Assembly (NCBI GenBank): GCA_015709615.1
Contig: CP054179.1
Location: 1-64,000 of the forward strand
Direction: 5' to 3'
Origin: Gammaproteobacteria bacterium
GTDB taxonomy: Bacteria > Pseudomonadota > Gammaproteobacteria > Burkholderiales > Nitrosomonadaceae
DNA length: 64,000 nucleotides
Part shown: piece after piece, positions 9,125-19,808 of the stretch
Layout of the letters: every line of letters begins with the position of its first letter
How positions within the stretch are numbered: position 1 is the first letter of the stretch
Made by a program: the position numbers and the translations under genes
Notes under the pieces: model-generated
What the model saw: the letters and a program-made list of their open reading frames with translations, nothing else
The model's database searches: none
What the model was told of the DNA's origin: nothing

Positions 9125-10399
9125 ATGCGCATTGCCATCATCGGTGCCGGTTGTTCCGGCCTCACCGCGATCAAACAGCTAGTGCAAGCAGGGTTGCACG
9201 ACATCATCTGTTACGAACAAAGCGATCAGATCGGCGGCAATTGGGTATATACCGCGGCACCCGGTCACAGCAGCATCAGCAAAACAACCCACACCATTGC
9301 CAGCAAGTCGCTATCGCAGTTCAGCGACTTCCCAATGCCCGATGACTATCCCGATTATCCCAGTCACCAGCAGATACTGGCTTATTTCCAAGCGTATGCG
9401 CGGCATTTTCAACTGGAAAAATATGTCCGCTTTAACGTTGCTGTGCTGCGGGCGGAAAAAATTGTAAACGAGCGCTGGCGGCTGACACTCAGCGATAACA
9501 GTCAGGCGGAATTCGATTATCTGATTGTTGCCAACGGACACCTTTCAGTCCCGCGCCATCCGGATTGGAAAGACCGGTTCAGCGGTCAATACTTGCACGC
9601 GCACGCGTTTAAAACCAATCAAGGACTGGAAAACAAAAACGTGTTGGTCGTAGGCGCCGGGAACTCCGGTTGCGATTGCGCGGTGGAAGCAAGCCGCGTT
9701 GCGGCACGTGTCGATCTCAGTTTGCGTTCGCCGCAGTACATTATTCCCAAGCTCATCATGGGAAAACCGACCGATACTTTTGCCGCCACGATGCAATGGC
9801 TACCGCAGACCATAAAAAACCGGCTGCAAAAAATTTCCCTGCGCATCCAGATCGGGCGTTACCGTGATTACCAACTGCCCGAACCGGATTTTTCGCCGAT
9901 GCAAGCGCATCCGACCATCAACTCGGAAATCTTCGATAAAATCCGGCACGGCAAGGTATACCCCCGCCCCGGTATTCAGGATATTTCCGGTCAAACCGTG
10001 GTTTTTACCGATGGTTCATCGGCGCCTTACGATGTCATTATCGCCGCGACCGGTTATAAAATCAGTTTTCCCTTTTTTTCGGCCGATTTTATCGACTGGC
10101 AAGATACCGCCCATATCCCGCTTTATTTGCGCATCTTTCACCCGGATCACCCCAGCCTGTTCTTCATCGGCTTGATTCAACCGCAAGGCTGCATTTGGAC
10201 ACTGACCGAGGTGCAATCCCGCTTGATCGCGCAATTACTGTCCGGGAAAACCCGGCTACCGGACGACTGGCGTAAACAAGCCGTAGCCGAAGGTGCTAAC
10301 TGGGCGCGCCAATTCATCGCCCGGCCACGGCATTCGCTTGAAGTACAGTACTATCCTTATTTGCATCAGCTCTTGAAAGCAATACGGTTAAGATTTTAA
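9125..10399 (+). CDS. Flavin-containing monooxygenase family protein
   Basis: A 424-residue FAD/NADPH enzyme. The N-terminal FAD loop is GAGCSG (residues 7-12). The FMO/BVMO-like signature FSGQYLHAHAFK lies near residue 154. The NADPH loop VVGAGNSGCD is near 175, and ATGYK near residue 306 is the second family motif. Members oxygenate N or S atoms, or ketones, of small molecules; the substrate here is unknown. It starts 34 bases after nadE on the same strand. The region following it is a decayed insertion sequence. Confidence 0.85.
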   Translation: MRIAIIGAGCSGLTAIKQLVQAGLHDIICYEQSDQIGGNWVYTAAPGHSSISKTTHTIASKSLSQFSDFPMPDDYPDYPSHQQILAYFQAYARHFQLEKYVRFNVAVLRAEKIVNERWRLTLSDNSQAEFDYLIVANGHLSVPRHPDWKDRFSGQYLHAHAFKTNQGLENKNVLVVGAGNSGCDCAVEASRVAARVDLSLRSPQYIIPKLIMGKPTDTFAATMQWLPQTIKNRLQKISLRIQIGRYRDYQLPEPDFSPMQAHPTINSEIFDKIRHGKVYPRPGIQDISGQTVVFTDGSSAPYDVIIAATGYKISFPFFSADFIDWQDTAHIPLYLRIFHPDHPSLFFIGLIQPQGCIWTLTEVQSRLIAQLLSGKTRLPDDWRKQAVAEGANWARQFIARPRHSLEVQYYPYLHQLLKAIRLRF

Positions 10400-10439
10400 A
10401 CATCAACAAAAACTCTGGATCAGAAATTACCTGAAAAGT

Positions 10440-11042
10440 GTGCAACCGAACCTGGAAACGAGCATGCTATGGGCTCAGAATGTGCCCGGGGTGGCAGTTT
10501 TCAGGGAAAACTGAAAGGAGCTGCTTCATATAAAATAGTTTTATCCAGGCAAGCCAAGCGACTTCCCTTCCTGAAAGGACAGTCTGTCAATGAACCTCGG
10601 GAGCACTTGTTTGTGGCTATCGAGGATTTCTCCAGGAGCCGTAACCGGGGTTTTTCCCGCTAAAACCCATTACAACGTTGCTAGTTCTTTCATAGACACT
10701 ATCATTGCTCAATGTCCTTTCCAATAGCGGCACGGAATTTAAAGGAGCTGACCACCATGCTTTTGCTAAAACTTGCAGGCAACACGGCACTGATCAGAAG
10801 CTCATCAGCATCAATCGTCCGCAAACCAGCGGGAAAGCCGAGCGGGGCATCCTCACGTTATGAACATGGGCACAGCCAAATACAGCACCGATAGCCGTAT
10901 CCTGTTTTTCCGCTTCATTAACTTCTACAATACCGTGAAACCCCATAAGAGTTTGAATAATGCTACCCCTTATGAAATACTCGCCTCTTATTTCAATCAA
11001 CCTCTCCGTGAACAATCCAGAGATTTCTTACAACAATGCTAA
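10440..11042 (+). pseudogene. Decayed IS481-like transposase
   Basis: Pieces of one DDE integrase-core transposase are recognisable in order but in different frames. They are AKRLPFLKGQ...EPREHLFVAIEDFSR (about 10550-10643), GTEFKGADHHAFAKTCRQ and INRPQTSGKAERG (about 10729-10848), and FINFYNTVKPHKSLNNATPYEIL (about 10910-10980). Frameshifts, and a gap between the first and second pieces, make it non-functional. The remnant's last codons overlap the ATG of the following ATPase gene at 11036. The same tail recurs at 6887-6958. The short open frames annotated across it are parts of this relic. Confidence 0.75.
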
Positions 11043-12430
11043 CCCGTTTAAGTATCAAGAACTTCAAGGCATGGAAAGATACAGGTTCGATTCGTTTGGC
11101 GCCATTAACGGTGATTTTTGGTGCCAACAGTGCGGGAAAAAGTAGCCTGGGGCATTTGCTGCTGGCGCTCAAGCAAACCGTGCTTTCAACCGATCGCAAG
11201 CGTCCGCTGCAGCTGGGCGACGACAATGCACTCATCGATTTGGGAACCTTTGCTGAGTGCTTGCATAATCATGATCTCAGTCAATCATTGGAATTTGACC
11301 TGGCGTGGCAATTGCCGGGAAAACTGGAAGTGAAAGACCCGGTCAGCGGGAAAAAGTATTTGGGCGATAGTTTGAGTTTGAGCGTTAGCATGAAAGCCGG
11401 TGAGCGTGGTCAGCCGGTCGTTGATCAGCTCGACTATGCGCTTCGAAGCGAGAACAATAGGAGTTTGTCGGTCAATTTCAAACGCGATGCCAAGGGTAAA
11501 TGGATTATTGAATCACCGGACTATTCTTTTGTCCGTAACCAAGGCCGCGCATGGGCATTGGATGAACCGGATAAGTTTTATCGCATCTCAGACCAAAGTC
11601 GTGCGCGCTTCCAGAATGCCGAGTTTTTATCGGATTTTGCGCTGAAAACGGAAGCCGTGCTCAATAGTGTTTATTATCTCGGTCCATTGCGTGATCATCC
11701 GAGACGGATTTATTCCTGGTCTGGAGAAACGCCGGAAAGCGTAGGGCAGCGTGGTGAATTTGCCGTGGCGGCCATTCTGGCCGCAACCAGCCAGCAACGT
11801 TTTTTGAATCGCGCTCCCAAGCAGCGGCAGTTGCGTTTCGATGAATTTGTTGCACGCTGGCTGAAAGATTTGGGAATTATCGAGGATTTTACGGTAAAAG
11901 CAGTAGCGGAAGGGCGCAAGGAATTTGAAGTACTGGTCAAGACGCATGCGCAATCCAGCGAAGTTAAAATCACCGACGTGGGTTTTGGGGTATCACAGGT
12001 TTTGCCGGCACTGGTGCAGGCCTTTTATTGCCCTCCGAACTCGACCATTTGGATGGAACAACCGGAAATTCATTTACACCCTCAGGTACAAGCTGAACTG
12101 GCTGACGTATTCATCTCGGCAACACAGGCACGTGAGAATGGCAAAGAGCGTCATGTACAACTGATTGTGGAAAGCCATTCAGAGCACTTTCTCAATCGCT
12201 TGCAACTGCGCGTCGCTGAAGGTTCGGTTTCACCCGAGGATGTCGCGGTGTATTTCTGCCGTCGTGCCGGTGCGGCGACCGAGCTTGAACCTTTACGATT
12301 GAATGAATTTGGCGAAATAGAGAATTGGCCGGAACATTTCTTTGGCGACGAAATGGCCGATATTGCTGGTCGTGCCTTGGCGGCAATGAATCGGAAGAAG
12401 GCATTGGCATCTGGAGGTCGCTCGGAATGA
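11036..12430 (+). CDS. AAA/ABC-type ATPase with DUF3696-like C-terminus (first gene of ATPase-PIN-RNA ligase cassette)
   Basis: A 464-residue SMC/OLD-like ATPase. The N-terminus LTRLSIKNFKAWKDTGSIR leads to Walker A GANSAGKSS (residues 29-37). An ABC-type signature region DVGFGVSQVLPAL is near residue 318, Walker B is WMEQPEIHLHP, and the H-loop is IVESHSEHFLNRL. The C-terminus, with LNEFGEIENWPEHFFGDE, resembles DUF3696. Proteins of this kind act as sensors or motors that control a partner nuclease in several defence and conflict systems. The stop overlaps the PIN gene start by four bases. No strong ribosome-binding site is visible, and the start abuts the IS481-like relic. Function in this organism is inferred. 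Confidence 0.85.
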   Translation: MLTRLSIKNFKAWKDTGSIRLAPLTVIFGANSAGKSSLGHLLLALKQTVLSTDRKRPLQLGDDNALIDLGTFAECLHNHDLSQSLEFDLAWQLPGKLEVKDPVSGKKYLGDSLSLSVSMKAGERGQPVVDQLDYALRSENNRSLSVNFKRDAKGKWIIESPDYSFVRNQGRAWALDEPDKFYRISDQSRARFQNAEFLSDFALKTEAVLNSVYYLGPLRDHPRRIYSWSGETPESVGQRGEFAVAAILAATSQQRFLNRAPKQRQLRFDEFVARWLKDLGIIEDFTVKAVAEGRKEFEVLVKTHAQSSEVKITDVGFGVSQVLPALVQAFYCPPNSTIWMEQPEIHLHPQVQAELADVFISATQARENGKERHVQLIVESHSEHFLNRLQLRVAEGSVSPEDVAVYFCRRAGAATELEPLRLNEFGEIENWPEHFFGDEMADIAGRALAAMNRKKALASGGRSE

Positions 12431-12957
12431 AAGCCGTCATCGATACCAATGTATTATTGATTGCAAACCATCAGCATGACGATGTCTCTGAGGATTGCGT
12501 TATTGAATGTGTACAGCGGTTGCATAACATGAAAAGCACTGGAATAACTGTGATCGACGATAGTTATAGAATTCTCGGGGAATATCTGCATAAGACCAGC
12601 CTTAGTCCACCCAAAGGTCCCGGTGATGTATTCTTGAAATGGTTGTTGCGTAATGCGGGCAATCCGTATCATGTCGAGCAAGTGCAGATTACCGAAATCG
12701 CGCACGATTGTTTTGCCGAATTTCCCGATCCTGCGCTGGAGCAAGTATTCGATGCACCCGACCGCAAATTTGCGGCAGTAGCGCACGCTCACCTCGATAA
12801 ACCGCCAATATGGCAAGCGGCCGATTGCAAATGGCTGGATTGGTGGTCCGCTTTGCAGGAAAAAGGGGTTCGTGTCGAATTTTTGTGCTCGGATGATGCT
12901 TGCGGATTCTATCGCAGCAAATTTCCCAGCAAACCGCTGCCTCCATTGCCCGACTAA
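12427..12957 (+). CDS. PIN-domain nuclease (second gene of cassette)
   Basis: A 176-residue protein starting MKAVIDTNVLLIAN, the first PIN motif with D6 and N8. The other acidic positions expected for a metal-dependent PIN ribonuclease are E52 (ILGEYLHK), D112 (DAPDRKFAAVAHAH) and D133 (AADCKW). It is longer than VapC toxins (~130 residues). Translation is coupled to the ATPase (ATGA overlap) and the RNA ligase follows after 3 bases. The reasonable inference is RNA (or structured nucleic acid) cleavage controlled by the ATPase. No small antitoxin gene is adjacent. An ATG-less upstream extension of the same frame overlaps the ATPase and is not used. Confidence 0.8.
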   Translation: MKAVIDTNVLLIANHQHDDVSEDCVIECVQRLHNMKSTGITVIDDSYRILGEYLHKTSLSPPKGPGDVFLKWLLRNAGNPYHVEQVQITEIAHDCFAEFPDPALEQVFDAPDRKFAAVAHAHLDKPPIWQAADCKWLDWWSALQEKGVRVEFLCSDDACGFYRSKFPSKPLPPLPD

Positions 12958-12960
12958 CGC

Positions 12961-13659
12961 ATGAGTGACTTTTTCCGCTTTCCCCACACCCCACACCTGG
13001 CTTGGCTGGGTGAAGGTGTGCCGCGTGACGACAAAGTGCTGTCCGCCCGTGAAGCGGCTGCCCTGCTTACAGATAAAGTGGTGGTGGAGGAAAAGCTGGA
13101 TGGCGCGAATCTGGGACTATCGCTCGCTCCGGATGGCGGCCTGCGCGCGCAGAACCGGGGACAGTATCTAGCTGAGCCGCACGCCGGTCAATTCACCCGC
13201 TTGCCCGCGTGGTTGGGACAACATGGCGAAGCGCTACGCGCCGCCCTCAAACCGGATCTGATCTTGTTTGGCGAGTGGTGCGCAGCGCGCCATTCGCTGG
13301 ATTATGCCGCGTTGCCGGACTGGTTTCTGCTGTTCGATGTATACGACCGCACCGCCGCTCGCTTTTGGAGTACATCGCGCCGCAATACATTGGCGCGTGC
13401 AGCCGGTCTGGTTACGGTGCCGCAGTTGTTGCACAGCAAAACTACCGTGGCCGCGCTGAAACAACTGGTAATCGCTCATCCCAGTCATTATCGTACAGGA
13501 GGATTGGAAGGCGTGGTAATACGCCGCGAATCCCCAGAGTGGTGCGAGGCGCGCGCCAAACTGGTCCGGGCCGATTTCACGCAAGCCATCGACACCCACT
13601 GGCGCAAGCGGGCAATCGAGTGGAATCGCATTGATCAACCGGTTAGGTTTTCACGATGA
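12961..13659 (+). CDS. ATP-dependent RNA ligase family protein (third gene of cassette)
   Basis: A 232-residue nucleotidyltransferase-fold ligase. Motif I is EEKLDGAN with the adenylated lysine K45. Motif III is in LFGEWC, IIIa in LLFDVYD, IV is LEGVVIR, and V is in AKLVRADF. This set fits the Rnl2/RNA_ligase group rather than NAD-dependent DNA ligases, and the small size (no extra domains) fits an RNA end-sealing enzyme. It is the last gene of the compact operon with the ATPase and PIN genes, suggesting repair of RNA cut by the PIN protein or by another nuclease. The next gene, mnmA, is convergent. Confidence 0.82.
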   Translation: MSDFFRFPHTPHLAWLGEGVPRDDKVLSAREAAALLTDKVVVEEKLDGANLGLSLAPDGGLRAQNRGQYLAEPHAGQFTRLPAWLGQHGEALRAALKPDLILFGEWCAARHSLDYAALPDWFLLFDVYDRTAARFWSTSRRNTLARAAGLVTVPQLLHSKTTVAALKQLVIAHPSHYRTGGLEGVVIRRESPEWCEARAKLVRADFTQAIDTHWRKRAIEWNRIDQPVRFSR

Positions 13660-13705
13660 ATCCGCCGCAATGCATGCTTATCGGAAAACCGGGATTCTCG
13701 CTCAA

Positions 13706-14785
13706 CTACCCCACGATGATCCCACCGCCCAAACACACTTTGCTTTCATAAATCACCACGGATTGTCCCGGTGTCACCGCCCATTGATCCTGTGCAAAGT
13801 CTACTTGGCAGTGGTTTCTGGTTAATTGCGAGATGGCGCAAGGCGCATCTGTCTGGCGGTAGCGGGTTTTGGCGGCGTAAACCCAATTGCAATGCGGCTG
13901 TTTCCCGCTGATCCACGTCAAATCGGTGGCTTTTAGCGATGGACGGAGCAAATCGGGATGATCATGGCCCTGCACTGCAACCAAAATATTCCGCGCCATA
14001 TCCTTGGCGGATACGAACCACGGTTCATCGCCGCCGTCGCGCGTGCCGCCGATGCCCAATCCCTGGCGTTGTCCGATGGTGTAATACATCAACCCCACGT
14101 GCTGACCGATGACCTTGCCGTCCGGTGTTTGAATTTCTCCCGGTTCGTGCGGCAGGTAGCGGTTGAGAAATTCCCGGAAAGGACGCTCGCCGATAAAACA
14201 AATGCCGGTGCTGTCTTTTTTGGTGCAATTGGGTAATTTCAATTCACGGGCAATCCGGCGCACCTCGCGCTTATAAAGATGGCCGACCGGAAATAACGTA
14301 TTAGCCAGTTGCGCTTGATTCAGGCGATACAAAAAATAACTTTGATCTTTGGTGCCGTCTTCACCCTTCAACAACTGAAAGCTGCCATCCACTTCGCGCA
14401 CTTGGGCGTAATGCCCGGTTGCGATGTAATCCGCGCCCAGTTTGTGCGCATGATCGAGAAAAGCCTTAAACTTGATTTCGGCGTTGCAGAGCACGTCGGG
14501 ATTCGGTGTTCGCCCCGCCTGATACTCGGCCAGAAAATGGGAAAAAACCCGGTCCTTGTATTCAGCGGAAAAGTTCACCACTTCAATTGGAATTTCGAGA
14601 ACATCCGCCACCGATACCGCATCGAGAAAATCCTGCCGGGATGAACAATAGTCGTCGGTATCGTCGTCTTCCCAATTTTTCATAAACAGGCCAGTCACCT
14701 CATGGCCCTGCTGCTTCAGCAAGTAAGCCGCCACCGACGAATCGACACCGCCCGACATGCCGACAATCACCCGGTATTTTTTCAT
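13706..14785 (-). CDS. mnmA: tRNA-specific 2-thiouridylase MnmA
   Basis: A 359-residue enzyme that puts sulfur on U34 of tRNA-Lys, -Glu and -Gln. The PP-loop is [12 protein letters not shown] at the N-terminus. The first catalytic cysteine is in [12 protein letters not shown], the second in [12 protein letters not shown], and the GxTTGQ-like region reads [14 protein letters not shown]. Family proteins start [12 protein letters not shown], which favours the ATG at 14785; an ATG five codons earlier (14800) would overlap the NUDIX gene by 11 bases. It is co-transcribed with the upstream NUDIX gene. Confidence 0.95.
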   Translation of the reverse strand: MKKYRVIVGMSGGVDSSVAAYLLKQQGHEVTGLFMKNWEDDDTDDYCSSRQDFLDAVSVADVLEIPIEVVNFSAEYKDRVFSHFLAEYQAGRTPNPDVLCNAEIKFKAFLDHAHKLGADYIATGHYAQVREVDGSFQLLKGEDGTKDQSYFLYRLNQAQLANTLFPVGHLYKREVRRIARELKLPNCTKKDSTGICFIGERPFREFLNRYLPHEPGEIQTPDGKVIGQHVGLMYYTIGQRQGLGIGGTRDGGDEPWFVSAKDMARNILVAVQGHDHPDLLRPSLKATDLTWISGKQPHCNWVYAAKTRYRQTDAPCAISQLTRNHCQVDFAQDQWAVTPGQSVVIYESKVCLGGGIIVG

Positions 14786-14789
14786 CGCA

Positions 14790-15248
14790 TCACGGCTCAT
14801 AGTGTGTCAGCAGCTCCAACGGGTAGCGTTTACCGGCCTGATAGTCGCGAATGCATTGCATGACGAGCGGACTGCGGTGGCGTTGTATCATGTGATTCAC
14901 TTCCTCGGGGCTAAACCACGCTGCCCGCACGATACCGGTATCCAGCGCGCGGTGAGGGTCGTGATGCGTCACGCGCCCGCCGAACGCAAAACGGATATAT
15001 GTGGTGTCGACGCGTTGCGAATGCCAGTGATAAATCCCCACCAGAAATTCGGGAACAAAAGTATACGCAGTTTCTTCCAGCGTCTCCCTGATTGCCCCCT
15101 GAATAATCGATTCGCCCGGATCCAGATGCCCGGCCGGTTGATTGATAAATAAACCGGAACCGGCTTCCGGTTCCTCTTCGACCAGCAAAAACTTGCTGTC
15201 TTGTTCAATAACGGCCGCAACCGTCACATTGGGTTTCCAGATTGTCAT
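14790..15248 (-). CDS. NUDIX hydrolase, NudJ-like phosphatase
   Basis: A 152-residue protein with a full NUDIX box, [20 protein letters not shown]. The start ([25 protein letters not shown]) and length resemble NudJ, a pyrimidine (hydroxymethyl-HMP-PP/thiamine-PP) phosphatase that is commonly encoded next to mnmA. Substrate is inferred by analogy only. It is followed directly by mnmA. Confidence 0.88.
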   Translation of the reverse strand: MTIWKPNVTVAAVIEQDSKFLLVEEEPEAGSGLFINQPAGHLDPGESIIQGAIRETLEETAYTFVPEFLVGIYHWHSQRVDTTYIRFAFGGRVTHHDPHRALDTGIVRAAWFSPEEVNHMIQRHRSPLVMQCIRDYQAGKRYPLELLTHYEP

Positions 15249-15376
15249 TTATTGCTTAAAAATAGGATTGTTGGTGTGCTACCGGCTTGTCCGCCTTGCT
15301 TTGAGTCTGTTGTATTATCGCACTGTCGGCCTGAATTCTGTTGCGATCCAGAAAGAATTCTCGCGATCTTCGTTGC

Positions 15377-17176
15377 TCAAGTCAGACGAACGGAAGAAAA
15401 TCGCCGCAATACCTTATCCAATTGCGCCACATCAAAGGGTTTACTGAGATGCCCATCCATGCCGGCGGCAAAGCACTCCTGCTTGATATGATCCAATGCG
15501 TGCGCGGTCAGCGCAACAATAGGCACAGGGGTTAAGTTTTTTTGCTGCTCCAGCGCGCGTATCCGCCGGGTTGCCTCGAATCCATCCATGACCGGCATAT
15601 TGCAGTCCATCAAAATCAAGTCAAAAGACTGCGAAATGAAGCTACTGATGGCTTCCGCGCCGTTGCCGGCCATCGTCACTTCACACTGTAAATGTTCCAG
15701 CATCGCTTTGCTGACTAATTGATTAACGTCATTATCCTCGACCACCAGAACGCGGGGACGATGGTTTACGCGAGTGTCCGGTTGTGTTTGAGGCAGTTCT
15801 GTTGGTTTCGTTGCCGCTTCGACAATTTCGTACCGCAGCGGAATGCGCGCACAGAACGTGGATCCCTTGCCGATTTCGCTCGATACCGTAATCGAACCAC
15901 CCATCAGCATCAGCAAATTGCGGGTAATGACCAAACCCAAGCCGGTGCCGCGAATATGCTGGGTGGCTTCGCCGACTTGCGAGAATTCCTGGAACAAGCG
16001 CGCCTGATTCTCATTGGAAATTCCGATGCCGGTATCCGTCACCGACAGTTCCAGTTCAATTCCGCTGCGGTCGGGAATCTCGATGCAATTTACCGATAAG
16101 GTAATTTCTCCTTGTTGGGTAAATTTGAAAGCATTGCCGAGTAAATTAAATAAAATCTGCTTGATCCGGTCAGGGTCGCCGACCAGTTTGCGCGGCAAGC
16201 CGCATTCAAAACGCACGGTAAAATTTACCGCGCTTTCCTTTGCTTTCGCACGAAACAGCGAATGCACTTCGTCAATCAAGCCGGGCAAATCGAATGCACG
16301 ATTGACGACATTCAATTTGTGCACTTCTATTTTGGCGAAATCAAGAATGTCGTCGATAATCCGCAGCAAAGTCCGCCCGGAATTGCGAATGACATTCAGA
16401 TAATTGGTTTGTTCGGAATTCAGGGAGGTTGTCGCGAGGATCTCGGTAATGCCGAGCACACCATTCATCGGCGTGCGAATTTCATGACTCATTGCCGCTA
16501 GGAAAGCCGACTTTGCCTTATTGGCATTTTCCGCCTGCTGCCGCGCTTGTTCCAAATCAATCGCCTGTCTTTCCAATAGCACCGCTTGCTGCCTAACCAT
16601 CCAGTAATTCTCGTGTTGCAGCTTACCGTTGTGCACGGAAAATACGAAATAAGAAAGTCCGATGATCAACATGACCCAACTGCTGTCAGCCGGCATGAAC
16701 ACCACCAGACTGATCAGACTCGGCAAATAAACCAGCACAGCAAAGACGATCATCAAACGGATGCGCGGCGACGTAGCGGCAATACCACCCGCGATAAAAC
16801 CAACCGTCGAAATTACCGCGAGAATTGCACCGCTATCGATCGCGCTAATGGACAGAAAAATCCAGCACAGAAAAACACCCCAAATAAAGGATGTCGCAAC
16901 AAAAACCGCCGAGATTAAACGCTCGATCAGCGGTTGATTGCTTAAATGTAAACCGGTTACTTGTTTATAAATTATTAACCGTGTGACGGCCAAAACGATA
17001 AAAGATAGGACGAACACGGTGGAGGCCGGGTGCGCGCGCAATACCGACGAAGTCAAAATGATGGCAACGCAACAAAGCACATAAAATATCCCTCCCCAGC
17101 GCATACGCCCGGCCACATCTTGATTGGTACTGATGCGCACCTTCTCAAGACTGGCCACTTCAGGATCTGACCACAT
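15377..17176 (-). CDS. Membrane hybrid sensor histidine kinase/response regulator
   Basis: About 599 residues. The N-terminal ~180 residues contain about six hydrophobic helices with only short loops, so sensing is probably within the membrane. A coiled linker leads to HisKA ([16 protein letters not shown]) and an HATPase domain (DTGIGI, GTGLGL). A C-terminal receiver follows, with phospho-acceptor aspartate in [12 protein letters not shown] and lysine in LSKPF. Architecture resembles RpfC/BarA-type kinases without an Hpt domain. The ATG at 17176 is preferred, with GGA just upstream; the frame extends only to a TTG. No partner regulator is adjacent. Confidence 0.88.
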   Translation of the reverse strand: MWSDPEVASLEKVRISTNQDVAGRMRWGGIFYVLCCVAIILTSSVLRAHPASTVFVLSFIVLAVTRLIIYKQVTGLHLSNQPLIERLISAVFVATSFIWGVFLCWIFLSISAIDSGAILAVISTVGFIAGGIAATSPRIRLMIVFAVLVYLPSLISLVVFMPADSSWVMLIIGLSYFVFSVHNGKLQHENYWMVRQQAVLLERQAIDLEQARQQAENANKAKSAFLAAMSHEIRTPMNGVLGITEILATTSLNSEQTNYLNVIRNSGRTLLRIIDDILDFAKIEVHKLNVVNRAFDLPGLIDEVHSLFRAKAKESAVNFTVRFECGLPRKLVGDPDRIKQILFNLLGNAFKFTQQGEITLSVNCIEIPDRSGIELELSVTDTGIGISNENQARLFQEFSQVGEATQHIRGTGLGLVITRNLLMLMGGSITVSSEIGKGSTFCARIPLRYEIVEAATKPTELPQTQPDTRVNHRPRVLVVEDNDVNQLVSKAMLEHLQCEVTMAGNGAEAISSFISQSFDLILMDCNMPVMDGFEATRRIRALEQQKNLTPVPIVALTAHALDHIKQECFAAGMDGHLSKPFDVAQLDKVLRRFSSVRLT

Positions 17177-17442
17177 GCTTCCGCTGCTCTTCAAAATTTG
17201 TTTATTCCTAAGTACGGATTGAATTGGCTCGATTGCTATGAATGCCGGTAAAAATTGAATTCATAACCCAAAAGCTCAATATCAATTCATAAAATTACAC
17301 TACCCAAGTAAGGTAAATCCGAGAACACTATCATAAAGAATAAGCCAGCTTACGGCTATTGATCGCTTATTTAAGCAGCAAACAAACACACAGAAGCTAG
17401 CCAAATAGAGCGCTAAAAGGTATGATGCGCACCTGAAGTGAA

Positions 17443-17532
17443 GGAGGTGTGGCCGAGCGGTTTAAGGCAGCAGTCTTGAAAACTGCCGTAGGGGTGACTC
17501 TACCGTGAGTTCGAATCTCACCGCCTCCGCCA
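17443..17532 (+). tRNA. tRNA-Ser(UGA)
   Basis: A 90-base class II tRNA with acceptor stem GGAGGTG/CGCCTCC (one wobble pair), encoded CCA at 17530-17532, a long variable arm, and anticodon loop CTTGAAA with anticodon TGA at 17477-17479. TTCGAATC forms the T loop. A broken integrase gene begins 167 bases downstream, which marks this tRNA as a likely attachment site. The tRNA sequence itself is intact. Confidence 0.96.
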
Positions 17533-17698
17533 TTTCGCAATCCACACACTTCCGCAGTAATCCACGAAACACAAAGAAACGCCTTATCTACAAGCAATTT
17601 GTTTTCCGCAGCAGTCCAAAATAATCCGCTAGAATCCGATAAAAAAGTGTGGAAAAAAACGTGGTAACAATTTTTACCATATAAAAAGTTGCTACATT

Positions 17699-18026
17699 AT
17701 GGTTATCAAGGAATTATTGACCGATCTAGCCTGCAAGAATGCCACCGCTGAAGGCTCCAAAATTCGCAAGCTTCACGATGACCAAGGGCTTTATCTTTGG
17801 GTTTATGAAGATGGGCGCAAGTATTGACGGCTGCACTATAAGATTCATGACAAGGAAAAGTCTTTATCCCTTGGCGTTTACCCTGTTGTGGGGTTAAAGC
17901 AAGCAAGACAGTTTGCACAGGCGGAATGTGTAAAGCTGGCAAGCAATATCGATCCATTGATTGACCGCGAGCTTAACAAGCAGAAAGCCAAGGAAGCCGC
18001 TGAATCGCCTCGGTATTTCCGGAGAT
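17699..18026 (+). pseudogene. Broken P4-type tyrosine integrase (N-terminal part)
   Basis: From the ATG at 17699 the frame reads like the arm-binding domain (DUF4102) of P4-family integrases: KIRKLHDDQGLYLWVYEDG, then after a stop, SLSLGVYPVVGLKQARQ. The TGA at 17825-17827 replaces a tryptophan codon expected in KYWRL. The gene is then cut at 18000 by the IS3-type element, so the catalytic domain is missing. Its place right after tRNA-Ser is typical of genomic-island integrases. Confidence 0.8.
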
Positions 18027-18050
18027 AAAATGATTTGAGAGGAGGAGAAG

Positions 18051-18882
<832 letters not shown>

Positions 18883-18921
18883 CCCAAGGCAAATAGTCTC
18901 TGGAAAATCTGGGGCGATTCA

Positions 18922-19205
18922 GCACGCCAACACTTTGCACCCGCAGCAGTCCAATCTCTTCTCGACCAGTATCTTCCGGATATGGGGTTAGACATAAATA
19001 ATGGCATCCCGCCACGATAATGGAACCAGCGTGTGCCCACCACTGACGACACACCAACAGCCTCTGCTGCTTTCTCACTTGTTATCCCGGTTGCAATCTG
19101 CTCCCAAAATAGCCGCTCAATCTCGTTGCGAAGTGACGGCGCGCCTGGCGAGTGCATCGCCCCTCTCTTCGTCAACTTTTGCATCCATCCTGCTGGTCGT
19201 TCCAT
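18922..19205 (-). pseudogene. IS30-family transposase, N-terminal fragment
   Basis: Starting at an ATG preceded by GGAGGT, the frame reads MERPAGWMQKLTKRGAMHSP, then EIERLFWEQIATGITSEKAA and FMSNPISGRY, the N-terminal part of IS30-type transposases. After ISGRY the match shifts frame (REEIGLLRVQSVGV) and stops exactly at the IS3 right end (18921). The IS3 element therefore inserted into, or recombined with, this gene. Confidence 0.72.
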
Positions 19206-19308
19206 AAACACCTCCATGATCAAATGTGTTGCGACGACCCCGGTTGAATCCACCTTGCGATCCGCGATCCGAATGCACAATCAACCCTGCTTATGGTTGG
19301 CGCCGCCA

Positions 19309-19758
19309 GATAGCCAGGATGACGGATTGAAGAAACTCACCAAAGAGCTGGATGAAATAAAGCTTGCCATTGATCGGCTTTATGAAGCGGTGGAAAAAGG
19401 TTTCCTGCCGCTGGACTCCTCTCTACAGGAACGTTCTCATAAACTGAATGCAAGAAAAGCAGGAATTATTGATTCAGGTTGCGGGATACCGACGCCAGCA
19501 GCAAATGCTGGAAATCAAAAAAAATCAGCTTGAAGCTTTTACTAAAGCGCTGCGAACCAAGCTACTGGACAGAAAAAGCGGATTCGGCAAGGAATATTTG
19601 AAACTGCTGGTGAGTGAGATCCGTATCAAGGACAATCAAGCAGAGATTACCGGCAGCTATTCTGCACTTGCTCACGCTGTGGAAGAAACAAAAAAGCACT
19701 CTCTTGAAAGAGTGCCCAGTTTTGTACCGAATTGGCTCCCCGACCAGGGCTCGAACCT
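19309..19758 (+). pseudogene. Large serine recombinase, C-terminal fragment with frameshift
   Basis: Two frames together give the coiled-coil tail of a large serine recombinase: LKKLTKELDEIKLAIDRLYE followed, after a shift near 19460-19470, by EAFTKALRTKLLDRKSGFGK, EYLKLLVSEIRI and VPSFVPNWL. The catalytic and zinc-ribbon domains are absent. The remaining frame runs into the tRNA-Asn gene, suggesting that the element once used that tRNA as an integration site. The tRNA terminator lies inside this relic. Confidence 0.65.
19688..19715 (-). terminator. Terminator of tRNA-Asn
   Basis: On the minus strand, a perfect 7-base stem (19709-19715 with 19696-19702) is followed by six T. It lies about 18 bases beyond the tRNA 3' end. 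Confidence 0.65.
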
Positions 19759-19808
19759 GGGACCTGCGGATTAACAGTCCGTCGCTCTACCGACTGAGCT
19801 ATCGGGGA
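19733..19808 (-). tRNA. tRNA-Asn(GUU)
   Basis: A 76-base tRNA on the minus strand including encoded CCA, with acceptor TCCCCGA/TCGGGGA, D arm AGCTCAGTCGGTAGAGC, anticodon loop CTGTTAA (GTT; complement at 19773-19775) and T arm GGTTCGAGCC. All stems pair. It forms the right border of the mobile-element relic zone. Confidence 0.96.

Noticed and set aside
17397..17597. Minus-strand frame containing GGGGEIRTHGRVTPTAVF
   Set aside because: It is the reverse reading of the tRNA-Ser gene, a well-known false prediction.
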